Assembly: GCA_027343785.1 (NCBI GenBank)
Contig: DAHWKF010000086.1
Span: forward strand, 1-5,189
DNA from: Leptospirillum sp.
GTDB lineage: Bacteria > Nitrospirota > Leptospirillia > Leptospirillales > Leptospirillaceae
Length of the DNA: 5,189 nt
Direction of reading: 5' to 3'
A program made the translations under genes and the position numbers. Shown here in pieces: positions 1 to 5,030 of the stretch. Under the pieces are notes generated by a model. That model worked only from the letters and a program-made list of their open reading frames with translations. It was not told the origin of the DNA and did not search any database. Position 1 is the stretch's first letter. Each line of letters opens with the position of its first letter.

Positions 1-875
1 ATTTCCAGATTTCCCAGAGGGCTGACTATATCGTCAACAAGTTTTATCAGTGGGTGCAGATGAACCGTTCCATTGTGAACACCCGTGACGAACCTCTCTC
101 CGATCCTGTGCATTATCGTCGGATGCATCTTCTGCTTGGGGATTCCAATATGTCGGAATTCGCGACAGCGATGAAATTTGGAATGACAAAAATTGTGATG
201 GACCTGGTAGAGGAGGGGATCGCTCCTTCCATAGGTATTCGGGATCCTGTACAGGCATGTCGTGCCATTTCCCACGACATGTCAATGCATTGGAGTGTAG
301 AGGATTTCGAAGGAAGGATCCTTTCTGCGATCGATGTGCAGGAGATGTTCTTGGAAAAGGCCTCAAAAGAGTATACCGGAAGGGATGAAGATACCGACTG
401 GGTTCTGGAAGAATGGGAAAAGCTTCTCTCAGATCTGGCGAAGAGGGATCCGTTGTGTGTGGCTGATCGAGTCGATTGGGCGGCAAAGTATGGAATGATC
501 AGTACGTTTCGCGAATCTGAAGGTCTGGAATGGAGCGACCCATGGCTCGAAAGCCTGGATCTTGAATACCATAACATCGATCCGTCCAAAGGACTGTTCA
601 GAATTCTGGAGGAGGACGGTCGCCACAGACGTCTTCTTCCTTCAGCGGTCATTGATACCGGGAAGAGCTGTCCACCGTCTTTTACCCGGGCGGAAGGGCG
701 TGCCCTCGCTGTCGAAAAGATTCTCGAAAATCCGGAAATGCTCTATATCATTCAGTGGTTTGGAATACAGATCAACCAGGGTGAGGTTCTGTATATGCTG
801 GAACCGCTGAAAAGCTACCGTGATGAAGTCACGGGCTACTTCCGGAAAAACCCTCCTTCACCGACACGCCAGTGA
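1..875 (+). CDS. pafA: Pup ligase/deamidase family protein (PafA or Dop), 5'-truncated
   Basis: This is the C-terminal 290 residues of a Pup-proteasome enzyme. PafA attaches Pup to target lysines using ATP; Dop deamidates Pup and removes it. Both are cytoplasmic relatives of glutamine synthetase. The frame is open from base 3, so the start lies to the left, and the internal GTG at 54 cuts into conserved sequence. Visible family blocks, numbered from the first full codon, are SQRADY (4-9), IVNTRDEP (24-31), HYRRMH (37-42), GDSNMSE (46-52), LDLEYHNID (185-193) and PPSFTRA (224-230). About 160-200 N-terminal residues, including the ATP and metal site, are missing. GDSNMSE, SHD and LDLEYHNI resemble PafA; DWAAK and the LEPL near the C-terminus resemble Dop. 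PafA is favoured, and pafA is often last in the Pup locus, as this gene would be. The family is certain; the subfamily is not. Confidence 0.9.
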   Translation, partial: FQISQRADYIVNKFYQWVQMNRSIVNTRDEPLSDPVHYRRMHLLLGDSNMSEFATAMKFGMTKIVMDLVEEGIAPSIGIRDPVQACRAISHDMSMHWSVEDFEGRILSAIDVQEMFLEKASKEYTGRDEDTDWVLEEWEKLLSDLAKRDPLCVADRVDWAAKYGMISTFRESEGLEWSDPWLESLDLEYHNIDPSKGLFRILEEDGRHRRLLPSAVIDTGKSCPPSFTRAEGRALAVEKILENPEMLYIIQWFGIQINQGEVLYMLEPLKSYRDEVTGYFRKNPPSPTRQ

Positions 876-1982
876 CTAAACGATGGCATCCGACGTGACA
901 TTGTCCTGAGCGAAATTCCTTTGCTTGACGTGATAAGCAAGGAATGGGTCCCACATGGCTCCTGTCGCGCTCATGACGAAGTCGGCCCCGGCTTCCCGAA
1001 AGTCGGGATAATCCTCAACGGCGTTGAATCCTCCGACCCCGATGACTCTCAAATCCGGGGCAATCCTGTCGACCGATGCTTTCAGGGCTTCGATTGTTTT
1101 GATTGACAGTGGCTTGATTCCTCCCCCGCAGAGACCGGATTTTTCTCTTCCCGGTCCTGGAAGCGCCGGTTGTCCTTCCGGGTTGATGATTTTACCCGTC
1201 ACCGTATTGATGGCGCTGATGGCATCCAGGTAGGGGGATGTGGCCTGGACGAGCCGGTCTATTTGTTCCGGATGATCGATGAACCCGATCTTCATGACGA
1301 GTCGGACAGCTGTTCCAATGGCGGCCCGGATTTTTTTCAGTACTTCTCCGCTGGCGTCAGGATTCTGGTATAGCTGACCTTCTTTTCCCTTGACATTGGG
1401 ACAGGAAAAATTCACCTCCAGGATCCTTGCTCCTGTTTCCTTCCCCAGATTGGCTGTATAGACAAAATCCTGAACGAGGTCCCGGTCGTCTCTCTGGGTT
1501 CCGACAAGACTCAGTACCAGAATCTGTCCGTCAGAGAGTGAATCGATGGCTTTCCCCACATCTTCCATCCATATTTCGGGTAATTGGCTCGGCATACCAA
1601 AGGAGTTTGTGATGGTAATGTCGGAGAGGGAAGATGGGTTGTAGGACATGGTTCCGATCAGTGGATGGCGAAGGTCTTCCAGATCAAAACTTTTGTGAAA
1701 AGGAACGTACATGCAGTTTGGATTGGGGTATGAGGGATGAAAGTGGCTTCGAACCGTTTTATACGTCAGGATATCAAAACCCATTTTTGCATAAAATGAA
1801 ATCCAGCGGGAATTGAGAAGAGGTCCGGCGGGTATTCCGACTCTGGAGGAGACGGTGTGACCCAGAAAGTCTATTTTTCGTCCTGTCTGGATGGGTTTGG
1901 GAATGACTCCTGTGAAAAACGGGCCATGCTGATAGTTTTCCTCATAGGACTTTCGTATGTCATAGACTGGGGGGGGCAACAT
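876..1982 (-). CDS. Dihydroorotate dehydrogenase-family flavoprotein (class 1-like)
   Basis: A 368-residue FMN-dependent TIM-barrel oxidoreductase of the dihydroorotate dehydrogenase family, which oxidises dihydroorotate to orotate in pyrimidine synthesis. Visible features are Lys75 in LTYKTV, PNPN (86-89), NFSCPN (191-196) with Cys194 where class 1 enzymes carry the catalytic base, VMKIG (229-233), AINT (257-260), GGGIKP (286-291), and the likely FMN-phosphate motifs GVGGF (315-319) and SATGAM (338-343). A cysteine base and no N-terminal membrane helix argue against the quinone-linked class 2. The ATG at 1982 is preferred because AAGGAG sits 6 nt upstream; an in-frame ATG at 2048 has a poorer site and would add 22 serine-rich residues. 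The gene overlaps thrB by 23 nt, indicating coupled translation. No pyrimidine gene is nearby, so the substrate could differ and pyrD is not assigned. Confidence 0.88.
   Translation of the reverse strand: MLPPPVYDIRKSYEENYQHGPFFTGVIPKPIQTGRKIDFLGHTVSSRVGIPAGPLLNSRWISFYAKMGFDILTYKTVRSHFHPSYPNPNCMYVPFHKSFDLEDLRHPLIGTMSYNPSSLSDITITNSFGMPSQLPEIWMEDVGKAIDSLSDGQILVLSLVGTQRDDRDLVQDFVYTANLGKETGARILEVNFSCPNVKGKEGQLYQNPDASGEVLKKIRAAIGTAVRLVMKIGFIDHPEQIDRLVQATSPYLDAISAINTVTGKIINPEGQPALPGPGREKSGLCGGGIKPLSIKTIEALKASVDRIAPDLRVIGVGGFNAVEDYPDFREAGADFVMSATGAMWDPFLAYHVKQRNFAQDNVTSDAIV
915..945. other. Stem-loop just past the convergent stop codons
   Basis: Bases 915-926 (ATTCCTTTGCTT) pair with 935-945 (AAGCAAGGAAT), giving 11 base pairs with one bulged T and an 8-nt loop. 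The stem lies 40 nt beyond the pafA stop and inside the last codons of the opposing flavoprotein gene. No T-tract follows on the plus strand and only TTT on the minus strand, so it is not a classical intrinsic terminator. It could protect the 3' end of the pafA transcript, pause polymerase, or be a chance product of coding sequence. Confidence 0.35.
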
Positions 1983-2952
1983 GTCGTGCTCCTTCACTAT
2001 CAATGGTTGAAGACTGGATGAAGATCGGGAGATTGTTTCCCCTGACATGATCTTCCAGTTTCTTTTTAAGGAAGATGGCGTCTTTTTCTTGGTCGGTGAC
2101 AGCCAGCATGGTGGACCCTGCTCCTGAGATGATGAAAGCCCTGGCTCCCGATTCCATCGACAGTTTTTCCAGATCCGAGAAGTGGGGGATGAGAGGTTGG
2201 CGATACGGCTGGATCAAGGGATCCTGAAGCATCCGGCAGAACAGGTCGGTGTCCTGTAAATGAATGGCTGCCAGCAAGCCCGCCGTATTTGACAGTGATC
2301 CGATAGCGCTGTCCAGGGGTACTTCTTTCGGCAGGACTTTTCGGGAGTCCGCCGTTTTCAGGAGAATCCGGGGAATCAGAAAAACAAGAAAAAGTCCGGA
2401 AATTGTTCCAAAACGATATGCCTGTCTCAGTCTCGAACTTGATACGCAAACTCCCCCGTAAAGGGATGCAGAAACGTTGTCCAGGAAATATCCCCCGCTG
2501 ACGGATGCTTCGGCCTGTGCGGCGGATTCAAGGAGCGTGTCTTCCGAGAAGACCGTTCCTGACAGGGCCTGTCCAAGGAATGCTCCTGCTACGGAAGATG
2601 CGGCGCTTGATCCGAGACCGGAACCCGGTACGCCTTTTTGAATGGAAACGGTGAGTCTCTGGGAGGAAAGGCCGGCCTTGTCCAGGAGGATGCGCGCCGC
2701 GATTGTTGCCGTATTTTTCTCCGGGTCCATCGGAAGGTCCGTCCATGCGCCCGAAATGCTTGTGATTTTGTCTGGACCCGGGCGCTCCTCCAGGACACCG
2801 GTAACGATATCTCCCATACCCGTTACGGCCATCCCCAGAGTATCAAACCCGGGTCCGATATTTCCGACCGATGCGGGGGCATATATCGAGATGGCCCTTC
2901 CCGTCTGGGGTCCGGTGTTCTTGTTGTCCGGGTAGGCTCGTTTGGTTTGCAT
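1960..2952 (-). CDS. thrB: Homoserine kinase (GHMP kinase family)
   Basis: A 330-residue cytoplasmic kinase that phosphorylates L-homoserine with ATP, the step before threonine synthase. The GHMP motifs are in order: PASVGNIGPGFD (26-37), the ATP loop GVPGSGLGSSAA (107-118), and ISGAGST (275-281) near the C-terminus. The stretch RKVLPKEVP (204-212), followed by SNTAGLLAA, is typical of homoserine kinases among GHMP enzymes. Length is close to the usual 300-330, with about 20 extra residues before the first beta strand. The ATG at 2952 has no purine-rich site upstream and no in-frame GTG or TTG follows before the conserved domain. The upstream ferredoxin gene stops only 5 nt before it, so translation is probably by reinitiation. 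thrA and thrC are not in the window. The last codons carry a C8 tract shared with the next gene. Confidence 0.94.
   Translation of the reverse strand: MQTKRAYPDNKNTGPQTGRAISIYAPASVGNIGPGFDTLGMAVTGMGDIVTGVLEERPGPDKITSISGAWTDLPMDPEKNTATIAARILLDKAGLSSQRLTVSIQKGVPGSGLGSSAASSVAGAFLGQALSGTVFSEDTLLESAAQAEASVSGGYFLDNVSASLYGGVCVSSSRLRQAYRFGTISGLFLVFLIPRILLKTADSRKVLPKEVPLDSAIGSLSNTAGLLAAIHLQDTDLFCRMLQDPLIQPYRQPLIPHFSDLEKLSMESGARAFIISGAGSTMLAVTDQEKDAIFLKKKLEDHVRGNNLPIFIQSSTIDSEGARHVAPPSL
1969..1976. repeat. C8/G8 homopolymer inside the thrB-flavoprotein overlap
   Basis: Eight consecutive G on the plus strand, read as C8 on the coding strand, fall in the last codons of thrB and in codons 3-5 of the downstream flavoprotein gene. 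Frame arithmetic shows that skipping one C while translating thrB leads directly into the flavoprotein frame (P-V-Y-D). Such tracts are prone to replication slippage and ribosomal frameshifting. Confidence 0.85.
1988..1993 (-). promoter_or_regulatory. Shine-Dalgarno site deciding the flavoprotein start
   Basis: On the minus strand AAGGAG lies 6 nt before the ATG at 1982, inside the end of thrB. It is the strongest ribosome binding site near this gene and is the reason the ATG at 1982 was chosen over the in-frame ATG at 2048. Confidence 0.8.
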
Positions 2953-2957
2953 GTCTG

Positions 2958-3284
2958 TCAGGATGCCGGAGGAGAAGGGATTTGGAGATCCGCGACAATC
3001 ATTCCGTCCTGAAGATGCTCCTTGACCACCCGTCGGACATCTTCCAGGGATGTGAGCCTGTAATAGACCCCGTCCGGATAAACGGCAAAAACAGGTCCTT
3101 CCTCACACGCGTCGAGACACCCGGATTTATTGATCCGGAATGGCTGTGGAATATTGGCAAGCTTCAGTTCTGCCCGGAAAATTGAGAGGATCTCTTCGGA
3201 GTTCCTTGCCTGACATGAACCGCGTGGATGGGCCGGGTCGCGTTTGTTTGTACAGGCAAAAACATGATACCGGAAACGGCCCAT
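2958..3284 (-). CDS. Thioredoxin-like [2Fe-2S] ferredoxin
   Basis: A 108-residue cytoplasmic electron carrier of the thioredoxin-fold [2Fe-2S] ferredoxin family, whose described members include Aquifex aeolicus Fd4 and the Clostridium pasteurianum 2Fe-2S protein. Four cysteines are placed as the family expects: Cys11 in VFACTNKR, Cys24 in PRGSC, then Cys56 and Cys60 in SGCLDAC, followed by EEGPVFAVYPDGVYY and a final helix around LEDVRRVVKEHL (78-90). The total length and the CX12C...CX3C spacing are normal. The start at 3284 has AAGGAG 5 nt upstream. It is the first gene of the ferredoxin-thrB-flavoprotein operon. Its partner is unknown; the co-transcribed flavoprotein two genes downstream is a candidate by linkage only. 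Confidence 0.92.
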   Translation of the reverse strand: MGRFRYHVFACTNKRDPAHPRGSCQARNSEEILSIFRAELKLANIPQPFRINKSGCLDACEEGPVFAVYPDGVYYRLTSLEDVRRVVKEHLQDGMIVADLQIPSPPAS

Positions 3285-3291
3285 GCATTCT

Positions 3292-3301
3292 CCTTATAAG
3301 G
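3292..3301. other. 10-bp palindrome over the ferredoxin ribosome binding site
   Basis: CCTTATAAGG is a perfect palindrome that contains most of the AAGGAG site of the ferredoxin gene, read from the minus strand. It may simply reflect an AT-rich core joined to the Shine-Dalgarno sequence, or it may be a small regulatory site. No further support is visible. Confidence 0.3.
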
Positions 3302-3366
3302 TAAGGTGTTGTTTTTTATATTCTTGTTGTTCTATGGTCCGGGGAAGAATCGGGTATTTCCTCTAT

Positions 3367-3378
3367 GGGTGATCACCC
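3367..3378. promoter_or_regulatory. Perfect 12-bp palindrome, candidate operator of the ferredoxin operon
   Basis: GGGTGATCACCC is a perfect inverted repeat about 83 nt upstream of the ferredoxin start. Read on the minus strand, it begins about 7 nt after a possible extended -10 element, so it would cover the transcription start, a common place for a repressor. The motif matches no regulator I can name with confidence. The function is inferred from symmetry and position alone. Confidence 0.45.
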
Positions 3379-3384
3379 TTTCAC

Positions 3385-3393
3385 ATCTTAACA
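3385..3393 (-). promoter_or_regulatory. Possible extended -10 promoter for the ferredoxin operon
   Basis: The minus strand reads TGTTAAGAT, a TGn motif joined to a -10-like TAAGAT (4 of 6 consensus). No good -35 hexamer is seen 16-18 nt upstream, which is tolerated for extended -10 promoters. The leader to the ferredoxin ATG would be about 95 nt. Support is modest, but a promoter is expected in this gap. Confidence 0.35.
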
Positions 3394-3420
3394 GAAATTG
3401 TGCTCAAAAACAGGTGAGAA

Positions 3421-3459
3421 GCCCGGAAATGCTTCTTGCAACCTGTTGCGGATCCGGGC
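3421..3459 (-). terminator. Nested hairpin after the VIT-family gene, possible terminator
   Basis: Arms GCCCGGA (3421-3427) and TCCGGGC (3453-3459) are perfect complements and enclose a second short stem, GCAA with TTGC (3438-3441 with 3446-3449). It lies about 50 nt past the stop of the transporter gene and just before the ferredoxin promoter region. The T-run on the minus strand (opposite 3406-3410) is 10 nt away rather than adjacent, so it is at best a weak intrinsic terminator. Confidence 0.3.
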
Positions 3460-3510
3460 AGTAAATCAGGTCCGGACAAACACCCGAAAGGCATGGAAAC
3501 CGTTGGAAAA

Positions 3511-4233
3511 TCATTGCAGATGTAAAAAACGTGGCAGAAGGGAGCCCGTAAAAAGCCCGAGAATAGCGGCAATTCCACCGAGAATAGACATTTCGATAGC
3601 CCCTTTGTAAAGGGGCTCCCGTGTCAGTCGTGACTTGAAGATGCCCAGTATCGCCAACGCGAGTATGGACACAAGAAGAGATCCATTGAAGGCTTTACCT
3701 GTATTGTTTTCGAGGAAGTAGGGAAAAATCGGCGGTATGCTTCCCAGAAGGAAAGAAAGGCCGAGCCATCCCCCATCCAAAAGCGGGTTGGCTGAGGACG
3801 ATTCCAGGATGCCCAACTCTTCTTTCATCATGAAGTCATGCCAGACATGGGGATTGGAGGTAATGCGGGCGGTAAATATGCTTGCCTCTTCGGGCGTGAA
3901 CTCCATTCTTTCAAGTATTTCCATGACCTCATTTCGCTCCATCTGGGGAAGTTCATGGATTTCCCGCCATTCCCTGTCGCGCTCCCTTTTGAAAAAATCA
4001 CTTTCGGATTTTGAGGAAAGGTATCCCCCGAAAAACATGGAGAGCGAACCTGCAACCCCTGTCATGATGCCTGCGAGGAGTACGGATCGTGGAGAAATCG
4101 CGGAGCCCGTCAACCCACCCAGAAAACTCACAACGGTCACGATTCCGTCGTTCATTCCGAGAACGACGTCGCGAATCCGCCGCCCATGGGCTGAGTGCCA
4201 TAATTCTGTATGATCGGAGGAAACGGGGGTCAT
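3511..4233 (-). CDS. VIT1/CCC1-family iron/manganese transporter
   Basis: A 240-residue inner-membrane protein of the VIT1/CCC1 family. Relatives move Fe2+ or Mn2+ out of the cytosol, in eukaryotes into vacuoles. The signature IRDVVLGMNDGIVTVVSFLGGLTG (20-43) opens helix 1, and GSLSMFFGGYLSSKSE (62-77) ends helix 2 as in the family. A long charged cytosolic segment (about 75-150), rich in Glu with Met and His, corresponds to the metal-binding helical domain. Three more helices follow near 153-175, 184-200 and 210-236, giving the expected five. The ATG at 4233 has no clear ribosome binding site; the next Met (27) lies inside helix 1, so the longer start is kept. The gene is transcribed alone, divergent from the small membrane protein operon. 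The metal specificity cannot be read from sequence. Confidence 0.9.
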   Translation of the reverse strand: MTPVSSDHTELWHSAHGRRIRDVVLGMNDGIVTVVSFLGGLTGSAISPRSVLLAGIMTGVAGSLSMFFGGYLSSKSESDFFKRERDREWREIHELPQMERNEVMEILERMEFTPEEASIFTARITSNPHVWHDFMMKEELGILESSSANPLLDGGWLGLSFLLGSIPPIFPYFLENNTGKAFNGSLLVSILALAILGIFKSRLTREPLYKGAIEMSILGGIAAILGLFTGSLLPRFLHLQ

Positions 4234-4328
4234 AGGTAAAGCTTAACGAAAAACAATCGGGATCGCTATCTCAAGCAATGAGTGTGAATCTTCAATTTAA
4301 ATGGATATTTGCAAGAGAAAAAATCGTC

Positions 4329-4357
4329 TTGACAACATAAATGGTCAGGCGTATTAT
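4329..4357 (+). promoter_or_regulatory. Sigma-70 promoter of the small membrane protein operon
   Basis: A perfect TTGACA at 4329-4334, a 17-nt spacer and TATTAT at 4352-4357 (5 of 6 consensus) form a near-ideal housekeeping promoter. The bases upstream (about 4290-4328) are AT-rich and could act as an UP element. Transcription would begin near 4364, leaving a leader of about 110 nt before the ATG at 4476. It is the strongest promoter visible in the window. Confidence 0.8.
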
Positions 4358-4418
4358 CGCCCCATTCGGTGCGGCTGCAGTAGTTTCACGTCTTATTGAT
4401 CTGTTGGGCCGGATCGGT

Positions 4419-4430
4419 TAATTGCAATTA
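4419..4430. promoter_or_regulatory. Perfect 12-bp AT-rich palindrome in the leader, candidate operator
   Basis: TAATTGCAATTA is a perfect inverted repeat lying about 55 nt downstream of the predicted transcription start. A third copy of the TAATTG half-site occurs at 4453-4458, just before the ribosome binding site, 34 nt from the first. The set could bind a dimeric regulator acting as a roadblock. In RNA, CAATTA (4425-4430) could also pair with the later TAATTG. No regulator is identified. Confidence 0.4.
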
Positions 4431-4462
4431 TTACAACTATAAGTGTTCTGATTAATTGGCGG

Positions 4463-4468
4463 AGGAGG
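4463..4468 (+). promoter_or_regulatory. Shine-Dalgarno site of the 77-residue membrane protein
   Basis: AGGAGG lies 7 nt before the ATG at 4476, an ideal spacing. It decides the start in favour of 4476 rather than the in-frame ATG at 4488, and it is a main reason to accept this short frame as a real gene. Confidence 0.8.
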
Positions 4469-4475
4469 CTTTGGT

Positions 4476-4709
4476 ATGAGCAACTCCATGAAGGCATTTG
4501 TCCTGTACGGTGTGGTTGGCGCCTTTACGGCTGTGGGAAGCGGCACGGTTGTAGGGTTCTGTCTGCAGGTATGGTTGGGGGCACATCGTTTTACATCATG
4601 GCGAGGTGATTACATCTGGGTTTACAATGTGATGGCGTTGTCTGCTGTAACAGGAACTGCCGTTGCGCTGTGGGCCCGTTCGATCCATCGCAGTGAAGAG
4701 AACTGGTGA
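4476..4709 (+). CDS. Small two-helix membrane protein, function unknown
   Basis: I do not recognise this 77-residue protein. It has two clear hydrophobic segments, about 7-30 (glycine-rich, AFVLYGVVGAFTAVGSGTVVGF) and about 46-67, joined by a short basic and aromatic loop (GAHRFTSWRGDYIW). The tail RSIHRSEENW is charged. A single cysteine (29) ends helix 1, and there is no heme or metal motif. A strong promoter, an ideal ribosome binding site and a second small gene 60 nt downstream indicate that it is expressed. Because the operon continues into a membrane-anchored protein that may be a cytochrome, an accessory or assembly subunit of a respiratory complex is plausible, but this is inferred from context. 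A chance frame is unlikely given the codon use and the start signals. Confidence 0.75.
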   Translation: MSNSMKAFVLYGVVGAFTAVGSGTVVGFCLQVWLGAHRFTSWRGDYIWVYNVMALSAVTGTAVALWARSIHRSEENW

Positions 4710-4719
4710 GATTTCGGAA

Positions 4720-4733
4720 ATGACTTTGGTCAT
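4720..4733 (+). other. Short hairpin between the two small genes
   Basis: ATGAC (4720-4724) and GTCAT (4729-4733) form a 5-bp stem with a TTTG loop in the 60-nt gap. No T-tract follows, so it is not a terminator. It could tune the relative expression of the two small genes or be chance. Confidence 0.25.
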
Positions 4734-4769
4734 CGTGCAAGTCGATGCTCCAAACTTTAAGGAGGAGTT

Positions 4770-4970
4770 ATGGATCTCTTGACGACATTGGCAGCTTTGT
4801 CTGATTCAAGCCGTTGCTGCGGGCCGACTCCGGGGGGGAATGCGAGTGTGTCCTCCTTTGCCGCATTGATGGGAACGGCGACAGCATTGTCGAGCCTTCT
4901 TCTGATGATTCAATGCATGACCGGGATTGGGGCAAAGCCCAAGTTTGATCCCACCAGAAAGAGAAAGTAG
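4770..4970 (+). CDS. Small single-helix membrane protein, function unknown
   Basis: An unrecognised 66-residue protein. AAGGAGG at 4759-4765, 4 nt before the ATG, gives a convincing start. The N-terminal third is polar with a vicinal cysteine pair (Cys16-Cys17) in SRCCGPTPGG. A hydrophobic segment follows at about 28-50, containing Cys49, and the protein ends in a strongly basic tail (KPKFDPTRKRK). The positive-inside rule places the tail in the cytoplasm and the cysteine pair outside. This pair could form a disulfide or bind metal, but no known motif is matched. The gene lies between the 77-residue membrane protein and a larger membrane-anchored protein in the same direction, so a shared role is likely. 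Real coding is supported by the start signal; function is unknown. Confidence 0.68.
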   Translation: MDLLTTLAALSDSSRCCGPTPGGNASVSSFAALMGTATALSSLLLMIQCMTGIGAKPKFDPTRKRK

Positions 4971-5030
4971 GGCCTGTCCATCCACAGACGGGTATCGCGA
5001 TGAAAATGGTATAGAGTGTGAGGAGCAAAG

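Noticed and set aside
54..56. GTG as the start of the Pup-enzyme gene
   Set aside because: The frame is open to the left edge and the residues before it (FQISQRADYI) match the family, so the gene is truncated rather than starting here.
113..652. Minus-strand open frame of 179 codons opposite the Pup-enzyme gene
   Set aside because: Arginine/serine-rich shadow of a strongly conserved gene, with no ribosome binding site or known motif.
1983..2048. Upstream ATG at 2048 for the flavoprotein gene
   Set aside because: It would add 22 low-complexity residues and increase the thrB overlap to 89 nt, while the ATG at 1982 has an ideal AAGGAG and sits next to the conserved sequence.
2638..3012. Plus-strand open frames of 97-124 codons opposite thrB
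   Set aside because: They lie fully opposite convincing thrB and ferredoxin genes, lack recognisable motifs, and are explained by the codon pattern of the coding strand.
3737..4213. Plus-strand open frame of 158 codons opposite the VIT-family gene
   Set aside because: Serine/arginine-rich translation with no family features, antisense to a well-supported membrane protein gene.
4234..4328. Fur-box or similar iron-regulator site, and a sigma-70 promoter for the transporter gene
   Set aside because: Only partial hexamers (TTGAAG with GAGATA at 17 nt) and no convincing GATAAT-type inverted repeat were seen.
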